From Vibrio sp. S17_S38 (GTDB taxonomy: Bacteria > Pseudomonadota > Gammaproteobacteria > Enterobacterales > Vibrionaceae), in assembly GCF_014694375.1 (NCBI RefSeq), contig NZ_JAAUWW010000016.1, forward strand, positions 1 through 64,000: a stretch of DNA of 64,000 bases, written 5' to 3'. The stretch's first letter is position 1. The number at the start of each line of letters is the position of its first letter. Both the position numbers and the translations under genes were made by a program. This document shows positions 16,988-27,663 of the stretch, piece by piece. Below the pieces are notes generated by a model, which had not been told where the DNA came from, did not search any database, and worked only from the letters and a program-made list of their open reading frames with translations.

Positions 16988-18619
16988 TTATTGAGGATAC
17001 GCTTCCCACGTTTGACCATCTAAAGAAACATAAGGTTTGTGATTATATTCAATCACAGTCGTTCCTTCATTCTGAGCGACAAGCTTAGTTTGGGGTAGAT
17101 CTTGCGCTAATGCTTTTGGATCAAAAGTATCTTTAGAGTAGGTGTTTTGTTCCAGTAATCGACTCACTAATGTAGACACCGCTAAGTAGCTTGATGGTTC
17201 TTTCACATGATAGGTTTCACCCGTGCGCTTTATATTTGAACCAAATATCTTCATGCCGACAGGAGTATGGACGATAGAACTTGATGGTATTTCTCGCATG
17301 CCAGGAATTTGCATTTTATCGCCGTGCATTCCAGCACCATGTTCAGGCACGAGAAAGACGACTACATTGCGTTTTGATTTTTTAATTTCTTCAAAAAACG
17401 CATTGAGATCATCGAGGAGATTTTTTAAGCGATGTTTATAACTTGGTAAGCCCGTTTCGCCAGTATTCGATAATATACGATTTCCATCATGCAGCGAGAT
17501 TGTATTATAAAGCGCGGCCACTTTTTCTTGAGGATCTTTTTCTCGATTAGATAGCCAGCGATCCAGTACCTCTTTGTCTCGATAAATATTGGAACCATCA
17601 AATGCTGCTTGATAAGGTTTCAAGCCATCTTTATTCATAATAGGTGCAGTTAGATGGCCAGAGTCTTTGAGCAAACCAGTAAAATTATCGAATGAGCCGT
17701 TATGGTTCAGCATTAAGTTTTCGCCATAACCAAGTTTTGCCAAGTTATCGAATAAATAACATTGTTTTCTTGGTGCATCAGAAAATAGTTCACTGTGTTG
17801 TTCCTGCCCACAACTTGCACGCAGTAAACGAACAAGCGCAGGACCACTGTAAGACGTTGCCGCACTGAAATTATCAAACATAATGTCAAACTGTTTAAAT
17901 AATGGGTGGTCTTCTAAGCCTGCAATTTTCACATCATCCCATGCAACCGAACAAATACTCAAAAAGAGCACATCAAATGGTTGTGCTTGAGCGCCATTCG
18001 GTGGAAACGTTGAGGTGCGGGTGGCTTCATTAGCAAAGAAATTTTGAGTTGCTTGATTTAATACAGCATCGTTTACGGGGCCGCTTTCGTCAGCAGCAGA
18101 ATTATTAGAGTTTGTTTGCGCAGATTGAGTTTGAGCGGGGCTTACTGCGATGGCTGTTGGCGCTTGAGGTGTGGCCGTAGGAATGCTGATGTAAACCATG
18201 GCAGCAACAACAAAGATAGAAACACGTAAAAAACGATTAAAGAAATAATAAGCAAAAATTACAACGGCTATCGCTAAAATGTCCTGCAAAGAAATAAAGC
18301 GCATCATCAACTCAAAAAGGTAATCGAGTTTGAAGCTCATTAGTGAGCCAATCTGAGCCCATAATCTGTCAAGAGGTGGTAGGAATGAATCAAAATGACC
18401 TAGCCAAAATGCGATAGGGAAGGCGACAATGTTTTTGACTAATCGCAGGTAACGATTTTTGATTGGTACGAGCAAATAAGCAACAAACGCAAAATTTTCT
18501 ACAGGATGAAAGCCTATAACCCCTTTCAGGTATAAAGCAATTTTGATGATGAAATATAAATTCCACCAACCTAATCCTAATTGTTGGTTTTGCACTTTGG
18601 TTTTATTAATATTTTTCAT
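16988..18619 (-). CDS. bcsG: Cellulose phosphoethanolamine transferase BcsG
   Basis: An inner-membrane enzyme that adds phosphoethanolamine to cellulose, 543 residues (E. coli BcsG about 559). The N-terminal part has about four to five membrane segments up to residue 150, then an Ala/Ser/Gln-rich linker, then a periplasmic alkaline-phosphatase-like domain. The catalytic serine lies in TSYSGP (255-260) and zinc-binding residues in the EHGAG region follow. It is the last gene of bcsE-bcsF-bcsG, which marks this as an E. coli-type (pEtN-cellulose) locus. Confidence 0.93.
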   Translation of the reverse strand: MKNINKTKVQNQQLGLGWWNLYFIIKIALYLKGVIGFHPVENFAFVAYLLVPIKNRYLRLVKNIVAFPIAFWLGHFDSFLPPLDRLWAQIGSLMSFKLDYLFELMMRFISLQDILAIAVVIFAYYFFNRFLRVSIFVVAAMVYISIPTATPQAPTAIAVSPAQTQSAQTNSNNSAADESGPVNDAVLNQATQNFFANEATRTSTFPPNGAQAQPFDVLFLSICSVAWDDVKIAGLEDHPLFKQFDIMFDNFSAATSYSGPALVRLLRASCGQEQHSELFSDAPRKQCYLFDNLAKLGYGENLMLNHNGSFDNFTGLLKDSGHLTAPIMNKDGLKPYQAAFDGSNIYRDKEVLDRWLSNREKDPQEKVAALYNTISLHDGNRILSNTGETGLPSYKHRLKNLLDDLNAFFEEIKKSKRNVVVFLVPEHGAGMHGDKMQIPGMREIPSSSIVHTPVGMKIFGSNIKRTGETYHVKEPSSYLAVSTLVSRLLEQNTYSKDTFDPKALAQDLPQTKLVAQNEGTTVIEYNHKPYVSLDGQTWEAYPQ

Positions 18620-18634
18620 GAGGTTAAACTCTGC

Positions 18635-18814
18635 TTATTTATTTTTCTGTGGTGGCTGTTTTTCGAAGATAACTCTCTGAAAATATTTAGGCTTTCTAAT
18701 TCGTTGGCAATATTGTTTGTAGCTGAACTTTACGACATCACGTAATAGAAACCCAGCGATGATCCCAACAACTCCGCTGACAATAATGGTTAGAATAAAA
18801 TCACTTATATTCAT
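18635..18814 (-). CDS. bcsF: Small membrane protein BcsF
   Basis: A 59-residue protein beginning MNISDFILTIIVSGVVG, with one N-terminal membrane helix and a basic, Pro/Lys-rich cytoplasmic tail (RKPKYFQRVIFEKQPP). Length and topology match E. coli BcsF (63 residues), which anchors BcsE at the membrane. It starts 2 bp after the bcsE stop and ends 15 bp before the bcsG start, so the three genes form one operon. Confidence 0.88.
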   Translation of the reverse strand: MNISDFILTIIVSGVVGIIAGFLLRDVVKFSYKQYCQRIRKPKYFQRVIFEKQPPQKNK

Positions 18815-18816
18815 GA

Positions 18817-20379
18817 TTACACCTCGATAGGTTTATGAGTGGCATAGGTAACCGATGAGCTTGCTGTATTTTGTTCATTAGAGGAAAAAATAGAATGTTG
18901 AGTACTTAATTGAGCACTATTTTCATCAATAATGACTGCATTCGTGATGATTTCTGGTAATTGATCTTTCATTCTGCCTGTTGTGGTATAGATAGTATGG
19001 CTTTGAAATATATCCATGATAGGCAGATTGAAAATATGGCTAAGTGCGATTTGAACATCATTATGGCGAACGGAAGAAAGCAAAACATACAAAGCATCGC
19101 TGCATGCGGTGATTAAATCACCTTCTCTTTTGATATGGGACATACTAAGGCATGTATTAATATTCATTCCCGGCAATAAAGACAACTTGATCAATGCAAA
19201 CTGTAATTGATTGTGTTCATATTGTTGAATCAAGTGATAGCATCGTTCAGCAAATCGTTGATTATCAACATAGCCTTTATAGCCGTACGCGGTATTGGTT
19301 TCTAAGCTCAATAGCGATTCAACGGTGTCGACTGGGTTGGTGGTGATATCTTGCTTTTGTAGTGTTTCGACCATACTTAGAAAGCGAGCGTAGCGGACAT
19401 TCGCGGGTACAATTAAGTTGATACCTGCATGGGCTAAAAAGGTTTCATCGGAATAACGCAAGCATTGCTGCATTTCCCTTAATACAATCTTAAATTTATA
19501 GCCAAATTGTCGACGCAAGCGATAGCAGTTCAAAGCAAGAAGATGAATTTCAGTTTGTTGATGAATAGTCAGAATAACAGTGCCGGATGTGATGTTTTTG
19601 AGGGTATCAAATAGGTTTTGGTTATCCGTAAATGTAACCATAGTGGTATCGCTAGATTGATTAGTATCTATCGCTGAGTCTACGATATATAAGAAGCGAT
19701 TATCATGCAGGTTTTGAGTGCTGTCTGTATCGTTTTGTTGTGAATCGACATCCACAGTTAAAACGCCAGCATCAGTGAATAGAATATCATATTCATAGTT
19801 TGTTGAAATGGATTGTCCAGAGATCCAATAATGAATCTGGTAAATAAATTTAGACAAATCGACTTGATGAATACTGGTTAAACCTAAAAAATATTCAGGG
19901 TTTTCAGTAAGCCAGTGCTCAACAATATGAGATTCTTGACCTTGGATGATAATTGAGACAAGTAATTTATTATCATGACTAAACTTTTTTAATAAACTAA
20001 AGAAAATCTGACGATCTAACTCGTTACTCATTAATATATGGCTATCAGGTAATAAAATAACTAATTTTTGTTTTTTAAATGTAGTGATTTTATTAAAATC
20101 TTTGATTAATTTGGTTAATGATAAAGATTCTTTGTTTTTCGATAAGAAATAAGTGTTCTGTTTGGAAAATAGTTCTTTTAAGGCATTAATTTTCTGGCGA
20201 TCTTTATTGTTAAATATTTGTTCTAAACTACGAAAAGATACAAATGTACAATCTGGGGATGATTCAAGTAATGTTTTTATATAAGCATTTGATAGTTCTT
20301 CTTTTTTTGTAGTAAGGGCATATAGGCCAGCAGTAGCGGTTACTTGATGTTTTTGGTGTAAGTTAACTATTCCAAACAT
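18817..20379 (-). CDS. bcsE: c-di-GMP-binding cellulose regulator BcsE
   Basis: A cytoplasmic 520-residue protein, close to the E. coli length of 523. The C-terminal GIL domain carries the c-di-GMP-binding RxxD motif, RYSD at 308-311, inside REMQQCLRYSDE, followed by GINLIVP, very like E. coli. The N-terminal part is divergent and degenerate-REC/NTPase-like. BcsE raises cellulose output and recruits BcsF/G. It is divergent from bcsR with 172 bp between. Confidence 0.9.
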   Translation of the reverse strand: MFGIVNLHQKHQVTATAGLYALTTKKEELSNAYIKTLLESSPDCTFVSFRSLEQIFNNKDRQKINALKELFSKQNTYFLSKNKESLSLTKLIKDFNKITTFKKQKLVILLPDSHILMSNELDRQIFFSLLKKFSHDNKLLVSIIIQGQESHIVEHWLTENPEYFLGLTSIHQVDLSKFIYQIHYWISGQSISTNYEYDILFTDAGVLTVDVDSQQNDTDSTQNLHDNRFLYIVDSAIDTNQSSDTTMVTFTDNQNLFDTLKNITSGTVILTIHQQTEIHLLALNCYRLRRQFGYKFKIVLREMQQCLRYSDETFLAHAGINLIVPANVRYARFLSMVETLQKQDITTNPVDTVESLLSLETNTAYGYKGYVDNQRFAERCYHLIQQYEHNQLQFALIKLSLLPGMNINTCLSMSHIKREGDLITACSDALYVLLSSVRHNDVQIALSHIFNLPIMDIFQSHTIYTTTGRMKDQLPEIITNAVIIDENSAQLSTQHSIFSSNEQNTASSSVTYATHKPIEV

Positions 20380-20551
20380 ATGTTCAACCTTGGGCTATTA
20401 TTGATAATAATAGATGTTTATTATAATTAGGTGTCAGTTTTTAACTTTCTACTTTAAACGATTTTTGACTATTTTTATGCGTGGGGATATTATCCGAAAC
20501 CATTATTAAATGAAACTGTTGAATTACCCCCTCTATTAATATTGAGTGTAT
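20380..20551. promoter_or_regulatory. Divergent bcsE / bcsR promoter region
   Basis: This 172-bp A/T-rich stretch must hold the start sites of both bcsEFG (leftward) and bcsRQABZC (rightward). I see several A/T-rich -10-like hexamers but no operator that I can name with confidence. Confidence 0.5.
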
Positions 20552-20755
20552 ATGAGTGAGCGATTAAGCCAAGACATCAACAGCTTATTTCAATCTTTTG
20601 ATGTGAAAAACCCCAAATATAATGAGTTGACGGAAAGGGAACGCTATCAACAAGTAAAACAAAAATGGCAAGCTTTACAAGGAGTAAGTGAGCTTTCAGG
20701 CAATAATAGCCAATTGAAAAACCACAGTACGGATATTGTTAAAATAGATAAATAA
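20552..20755 (+). CDS. bcsR: Cellulose synthesis accessory protein BcsR
   Basis: A 67-residue soluble protein, the size and position of E. coli BcsR, which partners BcsQ at the cytoplasmic face of the synthase. Similarity lies in the central LTERERYQQVKQKWQAL, comparable to the SQREQLAAALKRWPLL segment in E. coli. The ATG at 20552 was preferred to GTG 20546, two codons earlier. It is the first gene of the rightward operon and is 13 bp before bcsQ. Confidence 0.75.
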   Translation: MSERLSQDINSLFQSFDVKNPKYNELTERERYQQVKQKWQALQGVSELSGNNSQLKNHSTDIVKIDK

Positions 20756-20768
20756 AGGTTAGGCGTTA

Positions 20769-21536
20769 ATGAAGCGTATTGTAATCACGGGTGTTCGTGG
20801 TGGTGTTGGCGCAACCACTATCGCGGCAAATTTAACGATAGCCTTAAATTCAATCGAACAAAAAACATATGCTATTGATACCAACTCGAGTAATTTATTA
20901 CGCCTGTATTTTTGCATGGAGCCGAATAATACTGATGGTTGGGCGCAGCGTATGCTTAACTCTCAAATATGGAAATCCGCTGGTTATCAAAATTCTCGTC
21001 AAATTTCTTTTGTCCCGTTTGGTGCGCTTGATCTAGAAGGTCGGGATAATTTATCAAGTTTAATCAATGAATTACCTAATGGTTTAAATAGTGTGTTTAA
21101 GGATGAGGAAGGTCAAGCGTCAACAAATTGGCAGATTATTTTATTACCAGAAGTAAAATGTCTAACTTCAATGCATTCATCGATATTAGCTAGCGCGGAT
21201 ATGGTGCTGTGTGTGACCAATCCTGATATTCAGAATTATATTAGCCTCCAACAAGATGTTCACTTTACGAAACTGATGTCTCATTGCCAACCCAAATTGC
21301 TGATTAATCGCTTTATGCCTGTGAGTGATGTCAGTCGAGACATGCTACTGGTTCTGCAAAATGAGTATCAACAATGTGCAGTTCCTATTGCTATGCACGA
21401 AGATACAGCAATATCTGAAGCTATCACAAATTTAGGTTCGGTATTAGAAAAAGCGCCGTATAGCCAAGCGGCTCAAGATTATCATGCATTGGCATTTTGG
21501 TGCTTGTCGTATTTAAACCAAGCTTCGCAGGATTAA
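20769..21536 (+). CDS. bcsQ: MinD/ParA-like ATPase BcsQ
   Basis: A 255-residue P-loop ATPase with the Walker A motif GVRGGVGATT at residues 8-17 right at the N-terminus. BcsQ binds BcsR and BcsE and supports assembly and polar placement of the cellulose synthase. The nucleotide-binding end is intact and the length is near that of E. coli BcsQ. It lies 4 bp before bcsA. Confidence 0.92.
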   Translation: MKRIVITGVRGGVGATTIAANLTIALNSIEQKTYAIDTNSSNLLRLYFCMEPNNTDGWAQRMLNSQIWKSAGYQNSRQISFVPFGALDLEGRDNLSSLINELPNGLNSVFKDEEGQASTNWQIILLPEVKCLTSMHSSILASADMVLCVTNPDIQNYISLQQDVHFTKLMSHCQPKLLINRFMPVSDVSRDMLLVLQNEYQQCAVPIAMHEDTAISEAITNLGSVLEKAPYSQAAQDYHALAFWCLSYLNQASQD

Positions 21537-21540
21537 TCAT

Positions 21541-24195
21541 ATGTTCTCTTGGTTATCGTGGTTTTTTCAACCCGAAATTGTACGGCAGTTTCGCCAGCAA
21601 CTTGATTTTTATAGTCATGACATGCCAAGCAGTAAAGCTGGGAAAGTGACTTTATCGCTATGGTTTGTTTTTGCATTTGTTGTTTTTAAACCTAAAATCT
21701 CAGGTGTAGAAAGTTGGAAGTTGCTTTATTTTTGGTTTCCTCAAGTCAATTTTTCACGCCCGAGCTTACTTGATCCACTGAGAGTTATGATTCAAGGCTT
21801 ATGGGTAACAATTGTTCCTCAAAATCAACCTACTCAAAAACCATTGTCATTAATGGCTATAGGGCTGTGGTGCTTTAAGGCTATCCAGCGTATTTTTTAT
21901 CTGCCATTTAATCTGATTTCTAGTGGAACGCATTGGTTGGAGAAACGTGCAGAGGAACTCGTCCATCAAGCGATAATCAGTAAAGCTGAAAAGGATGACC
22001 AAGATGATGGTCAGAACGAAGCGCTAAACGAAAAAACTAAGCAACCTTTCCATCTCGCACTTAACATTTTGATGGTGGCGTTGATCATTGTACTGGCGAT
22101 TTTTTGTTTTACGGTTCCATTTGATTTAACGGCGCAAGCGATATTTCTTGCGGTGCTTTGGGCTATTTCAATGATGTTTCGCCGCATGATCGGCCGGTTT
22201 GCGACCATGTTGATGATTACTTTATCGGTGACGGTTTCTTGCCGTTATCTTTGGTGGCGATATACCTCAACTTTGAACTGGGATGATTCCCTTGGCTTGC
22301 TACTCGGCATTATTCTTTTGTGCGCTGAAACTTATTCTTGGATCGTACTTTTACTCGGTTATTTTCAAAATATTTGACCGCTTAATAGAAAACCAGTGCC
22401 GATGCCTGATGATCTTAATGAATGGCCAACTATTGATATGTTCATTCCAACCTATAATGAAGATCTTGATGTTGTTCGGGCGACCGTTTATGCCGCCCAA
22501 GGGGTTGATTGGCCAAAAGATAAGCTACAAATTTTCATTCTTGATGATGGCAAACGCGATAGCTTTCGTGATTTTGCCGCTGATGTTGGTGTTGGTTATA
22601 TCCGCCGTCCGACTAATGAACATGCGAAAGCGGGCAATATCAATTACGCATTAAAGCAAACTTCTGCTGAGTTTGTGGCCATTTTTGATTGTGACCATAT
22701 TCCGACTCGCGCTTTCTTTCAAATGAGCATGGGTTGGTTTATTCATGATCCAAAGCTCGCACTTATTCAAACGCCACATCACTTTTTCTCACCCGATCCA
22801 TTTGAACGTAATTTGTCTAACTTTCGTGATGTACCTGGTGAAGGAAACCTTTTCTATGGTTTGATTCAAGATGGTAACGATTTATGGGACAGTGCTTTTT
22901 TCTGTGGTTCTTGTGCCATTCTTCGTCGTGAGCCATTAGAAGAAGTGGGCGGTATTGCGGTTGAAACAGTAACTGAAGATGCTCACACGTCATTGCGTAT
23001 GCATCGATTAGGCTATCGTTCAGCTTATTTGCGTAAACCTTTATCTGCGGGTCTGGCAACGGAAACATTATCGGCTCATATTGGTCAGAGGATCCGGTGG
23101 GCGAGAGGGATGGCTCAGATATTTAGAGTCGATAATCCTTTAACGGGCAAAGGGCTTAAATGGCAACAACGATTGTGTTATGCCAATGCTATGCTGCATT
23201 TTTTATCCGGTATTCCAAGGATCATTTATCTGCTTGCACCATTGGCATTCTTGGTGCTGCATACTTACGTTATTTTTGCGCCAGCACTTGCCATTATTTT
23301 ATATGTGGTTCCGCATATGGTTCATGCGGGTATGACAAACTCTCGTATGCAAGGTGAATATCGTCACTCTTTTTGGGGAGAAGTCTACGAAACCGTGTTG
23401 TCATGGTATATCGCACGCCCAACTACCGTGGCTTTATTTGCGCCACACAAAGGTACCTTTAATGTGACGGCTAAAGGTGGCTTGATTGAAGATGAGTATT
23501 TTGATTGGAATATTTCAGCGCCTTACTTGGTCTTGGTTGGATTGAATGTACTTGGTTTATTATTTGGAATATACCGGTTTGCTTATGGGCCTGAGCAAGA
23601 AATTGCCAGTGTTATTGTGAATATGTTCTGGGTTTTTTATAATTTGCTGATTTTAGGTGGGGCAGTGGCGGTGGCAGAAGAGGCTAAACAAGTGCGAGAA
23701 AATCACCGAGTCAGTGTGGATATTCCAATGAGTATTGCTCTTAAATCTGGCCATATTATTCGCTGTACTATGAAAGATTTCTCACTCGGAGGCGTGCGAA
23801 TTCAGCTGCCTCAACCTGTTGAATTACCTTATGGTTATGCTATGGACGTGATATTGCAGAGAGGGGATAAATCGTATGTTTTCCCTATGCAAGCCGTTTA
23901 TAATCAAGGCGATATATTAGGTTTGAAAGTAATGGAACTCAATAATCAGCAACAAGTTGATTATGTTCAATGCACTTTTGCCAGAGCCGATACGTGGGCT
24001 CAATGGCAGAGTGAATATAATGCAGACAAACCATTATTAAGTATGTGGCGAGTATTGCAAATTGGTGGTGAAGGGTACCGCCGTATTTTATTTAATGGAC
24101 CGTTATTAACTCGCGTGTTGAGTCATATGTGTATGAATTCTTGGCGCGTGATTTACTCATTAAAACCACAAAATGCACCAATAAAGGGCGAATGA
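21541..24195 (+). pseudogene. bcsA: Cellulose synthase BcsA interrupted by an in-frame TGA
   Basis: The catalytic, membrane-embedded synthase. Reading through the stop gives 884 residues (E. coli BcsA 872). Codon 279 (22375-22377) is TGA; the next codons continue in the same frame as PLNRKPVPMPDDLNEWP, where E. coli reads W-PLNRQPVPLP, so a single TGG-to-TGA change explains the break. No frame change occurs. All downstream motifs are intact: DDG, DCD in FDCDH, TED, QRIRW, and the PilZ c-di-GMP site (RENHR and DFSLGG). Without read-through only the N-terminal 278 residues, membrane helices without catalytic domain, are made. Alternatives are UGA read-through as Trp or a sequencing error. Confidence 0.88.
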
Positions 24196-24196
24196 T

Positions 24197-26482
24197 ATGT
24201 GGATGAATAAGAAAATGAAGGCGTTAGCTTGCGCAATGAGTTTAGCCAGTGTAAGCAATGCTGCTTTTACGATGGATACTGCTGCGCAAGTAGTGACTTC
24301 ACCAACTGCGAAGTTATCGGCTGTTTCACCTGTGGTGGAAAAAAGAACGCTTCTGTTCAATCAACTTGGCTATTCAAGCTCGATTCGAATGCAAGGTACA
24401 GAAAGCAATGTGTATGTTGGATTTGGTTCACGTTTAGATGAAATTGTGTCTCAAGGATCGGTTTCTTTTAACTTCATTCCATCGCCAGCTTTGTTGGCGC
24501 AAGTGTCTCACGTGAAAGTTTATTTTAATAATGAATTGATGGGCGTAGTCGCGATTACTTCAGGTTCTCAAGGTAAACGTATAAAAGCGACCATTCCTTT
24601 AGAGCCGCGTTTATTTAGTAACTATAATCAATTACGCTTTGAACTAATTGGTAATGCGAGCGAAGGTTGTGGCAACCCTAATGATGGCAGTATTTGGGCG
24701 GAAATTGGGCAAGAAAGCCACATCGATCTTAGTGTGCATAAGACTCAGTTAAATAATGACTTGAGTTTATTACCAGCTCCTTTTTTTGATAGCCGTGATT
24801 TTAGCCCACTCAAATTACCGATGGTGTTTGGTCAAGATATTGATATGGAAGAGATCAAAGCGGCTGGTATCGCTTCTTCCTATTTTGGTTCGTTGGCCGA
24901 TACTCGTGGGACAGACTTCCCGGTTTTACGTAATAAAATTCCCGATCAAAATGCAATTGTGTTTGTTACTGATAGTAGCCGGCCAGATTTTTTAAAAGAT
25001 TACCCAATGGCGGATGGCCCACGCTTACAAATTATCTCCCACCCAACCAAACCGTTCGTGAAATTACTGATTGTCAGTGGTCACGACAGTAAAGACTTAA
25101 CCCAAGCCATCAAAGGGTTAGCGTTTGGGCAGCATTTATTAACTGGTCCTATCGCGAAAATTACCCGCATAGAACAAATTATGCCGCGGAAACCTTATGA
25201 TGCGCCTAATTGGATTAATACCAAGCGTCCTGTTTTGCTGTCTGAAATGGTTGAATATGCGAGCAATCTTCAAGTAGAAGGACAAACACCACCTCCGATG
25301 AATGTTAGCTTCCGCCTACCGCCTGATTTATTTACTTGGCAAAGTCGTGGGATCCCATTTGATTTATCTTATCGTTATTCTCCACCTCAAACGGATAACT
25401 CCGGCTCTCGCATGAGCTTGAGTATTAATAATCAGTTTGTCCAAGCATTTAATTTAAACACCAAAGGTGAATCAGAGAATAATTCCCGTATTCGAGTACC
25501 AATGCTGGACGATGGCGTACTTGGTTCTGGCGATCAAATCAGAATACCTGCTTTTAAAGTCGGCAGTCGCAATGATCTCAAGTTTGAATTTGGGTTTTCA
25601 TCTTCAACTTCAGGGGACTCAATTTGCCAAACTTCTCAACCAAGTAAGCAATACGCAGCGATTGATGGAAATTCTAGCTTAGATTTTTCAGGCTACCCAC
25701 ATTACATCGAAATGCCGAATATGAGGGCGTTTGCGAGTTCTGGTTTCCCATTTACCCGCATGGCTGATTTATCTGAAACTGCCGTAGTATTATCAAAGCA
25801 GCCTTCTGATGCTGAAATTGGCGCTTTCATTAATATGATGGGACGATTTGGTATTAACTCTGGGTACCCAGCGATTGGCATACAAGTAACTAGCGATTGG
25901 TCAAAAGAAGCGTTGAAAGATAAAGATATCTTAGCCATTGGTGTGATGGCAGGTCTTCACGATGTGAGTGAAAATAATCCGCCTAATATGCTGTTAAAAG
26001 ATGGATTACGCTTCGCTAAATTGCCGAATAGAAATGAAAGGCAACAGGGCAAAAATTGGGTGAATCCATCGACTCATGCACCTGATCCAGCCGATGAAAT
26101 CGAAGTGTCTGCGACAGGCGACTTTGCCTCTTTAACCAGTTACCAATCTCCTTTTAATAAACAACGTACGGTTGTTAATTTATTAGCAGAATCACCTAAA
26201 TCATTAGCGTTAATTAACTCAGCATTAAATGATAGCGGTAAAGTGGATGCCATGTTTGGATCAGTTGTGAGTGTGCGTGATGGTAGTGTTGCTAGCTTTA
26301 ACGTTGGTGAGCATTATTATGTCGGCAGCTTACCTGTTTGGCAGTTAATCTCATATCATTTCTCTCAATATCCCATCTTGATGGCACTAGCGGCTATGTT
26401 TTTGGTGATCTTAGTGACCATTGCTCTGTGGCGAATATTGAGCAGAATTGCCCGTAGCCGTTTAAAAGGAAAAGAAGACTAA
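24197..26482 (+). CDS. bcsB: Periplasmic cellulose synthase subunit BcsB
   Basis: A 761-residue periplasmic protein anchored by one C-terminal helix (PILMALAAMFLVILVTIALW). It has a signal peptide near residues 1-22 and jelly-roll carbohydrate-binding domains with flavodoxin-like domains between, the BcsB architecture. It guides the glucan from BcsA across the periplasm and is required for BcsA activity. The start follows the bcsA stop by one base. The reading frame is intact. Confidence 0.93.
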   Translation: MWMNKKMKALACAMSLASVSNAAFTMDTAAQVVTSPTAKLSAVSPVVEKRTLLFNQLGYSSSIRMQGTESNVYVGFGSRLDEIVSQGSVSFNFIPSPALLAQVSHVKVYFNNELMGVVAITSGSQGKRIKATIPLEPRLFSNYNQLRFELIGNASEGCGNPNDGSIWAEIGQESHIDLSVHKTQLNNDLSLLPAPFFDSRDFSPLKLPMVFGQDIDMEEIKAAGIASSYFGSLADTRGTDFPVLRNKIPDQNAIVFVTDSSRPDFLKDYPMADGPRLQIISHPTKPFVKLLIVSGHDSKDLTQAIKGLAFGQHLLTGPIAKITRIEQIMPRKPYDAPNWINTKRPVLLSEMVEYASNLQVEGQTPPPMNVSFRLPPDLFTWQSRGIPFDLSYRYSPPQTDNSGSRMSLSINNQFVQAFNLNTKGESENNSRIRVPMLDDGVLGSGDQIRIPAFKVGSRNDLKFEFGFSSSTSGDSICQTSQPSKQYAAIDGNSSLDFSGYPHYIEMPNMRAFASSGFPFTRMADLSETAVVLSKQPSDAEIGAFINMMGRFGINSGYPAIGIQVTSDWSKEALKDKDILAIGVMAGLHDVSENNPPNMLLKDGLRFAKLPNRNERQQGKNWVNPSTHAPDPADEIEVSATGDFASLTSYQSPFNKQRTVVNLLAESPKSLALINSALNDSGKVDAMFGSVVSVRDGSVASFNVGEHYYVGSLPVWQLISYHFSQYPILMALAAMFLVILVTIALWRILSRIARSRLKGKED

Positions 26483-27663
26483 TGAAAACAATATTATGTG
26501 TTTTATCTTCTGTAATATTTATTTCTTGGTCTGCTCAAGCGTCAACGCAGTCTTCAATTCCTGTTGAGACTTCAACTTCGGTTCAAGCTTCAAATAATGT
26601 GTCGGCTTCACAGTGTCATTGGAGTCAATGGCAAAGTTTTAAAGCACATTATATTGAAGATGGAAGAGTGGTGGATAGCAGTGATGAGCGCAATATCACT
26701 ACCTCGGAAGGTCAGTCTTATGGCATGTTCTTTGCGCTAGTTGCCAATGATAAAGCCGCTTTTCAACAACAGTTGGATTGGACGGAAGAGTATCTTGCTG
26801 GTGGTGATTTAACCGCACGATTACCTGCATGGTTATGGGGTACGAAACCCGATGGAAGTAAGGGTATTTTAGACACGAATACCGCTTCAGATTCTGATTT
26901 ATGGATCGCATATTCTTTGGTAGAAGCCGGACAAAAATGGGATAACTATTATTACCAGACACTCGGCCACTTATTAGCGAGTCGTATTTTGCGAGAAGAA
27001 ACGGCGACGGTTGATGGTTATGGCAAAGTTTTATTACCCGGTCGTGAGGGTTTTATTCTTGGAGATAACCATGTTCGATTTAATCCAAGTTACTTCCCCT
27101 TGCAGATCTTGACTCGAATGAAGTCTTTATACCCTGATTATCAATGGCAGGAATTGGTTGAGAGTAGCGATAAATTATTACTTGAAAGTATGCCTAAAGG
27201 TATTAGTCCTGATTGGGCAGAACTGACGACGAAAGGCATTCAACCGGATAGTCAAACCGAGTCTTTGGGCAGTTATAATGCAATTCGAACCTATTTATGG
27301 GCTGCAACGTTGGCTAATGATAGTCCTTATAAAAAACCGCTGATTGAGAAAATGCAGCCGCTAGTGAAAATCTTGCAAGACGAAGGAAAAATGCCTGAAG
27401 AGCTAGATGCTCAAACAGGAAACTATCAAGGACAAGGTGGTGTAGGGATTAATGCCGCTGTCATCCCTTTGCTGCAGGTTTCGGGTAAAGATCAGCTTGC
27501 GTCTCAATTTAGGCATCAAACCGAACAAGCCTTACCAACGATTGCGTCAGGAAGTTATTACAATAGTGTATTGGCATTATTTGCTCAAGGTTGGCTGGAA
27601 GGGCGTTATCAGTTTGATAAAACTGGACAGTTAATGACAAATTGGGACGATGCATGTCAATAA
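26482..27663 (+). CDS. bcsZ: Endo-1,4-beta-glucanase BcsZ (GH8)
   Basis: A periplasmic GH8 cellulase of 393 residues that trims nascent cellulose. The signal peptide ends SAQA near residue 20. The conserved TSEGQSYGMFFAL motif holds the catalytic acid Glu76, and DSDLWIAYSLVEAG and RFNPSYFPL are typical GH8 segments. Its ATG shares one base with the bcsB stop (TAATG), so translation is probably coupled. The last 10 bases overlap the bcsC start. Confidence 0.93.
   Translation: MKTILCVLSSVIFISWSAQASTQSSIPVETSTSVQASNNVSASQCHWSQWQSFKAHYIEDGRVVDSSDERNITTSEGQSYGMFFALVANDKAAFQQQLDWTEEYLAGGDLTARLPAWLWGTKPDGSKGILDTNTASDSDLWIAYSLVEAGQKWDNYYYQTLGHLLASRILREETATVDGYGKVLLPGREGFILGDNHVRFNPSYFPLQILTRMKSLYPDYQWQELVESSDKLLLESMPKGISPDWAELTTKGIQPDSQTESLGSYNAIRTYLWAATLANDSPYKKPLIEKMQPLVKILQDEGKMPEELDAQTGNYQGQGGVGINAAVIPLLQVSGKDQLASQFRHQTEQALPTIASGSYYNSVLALFAQGWLEGRYQFDKTGQLMTNWDDACQ

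Noticed and set aside
22370..22400. Frameshift splitting bcsA
   Set aside because: The two parts are in the same frame; counting codons from 22375 to 22402 shows only a nonsense codon.
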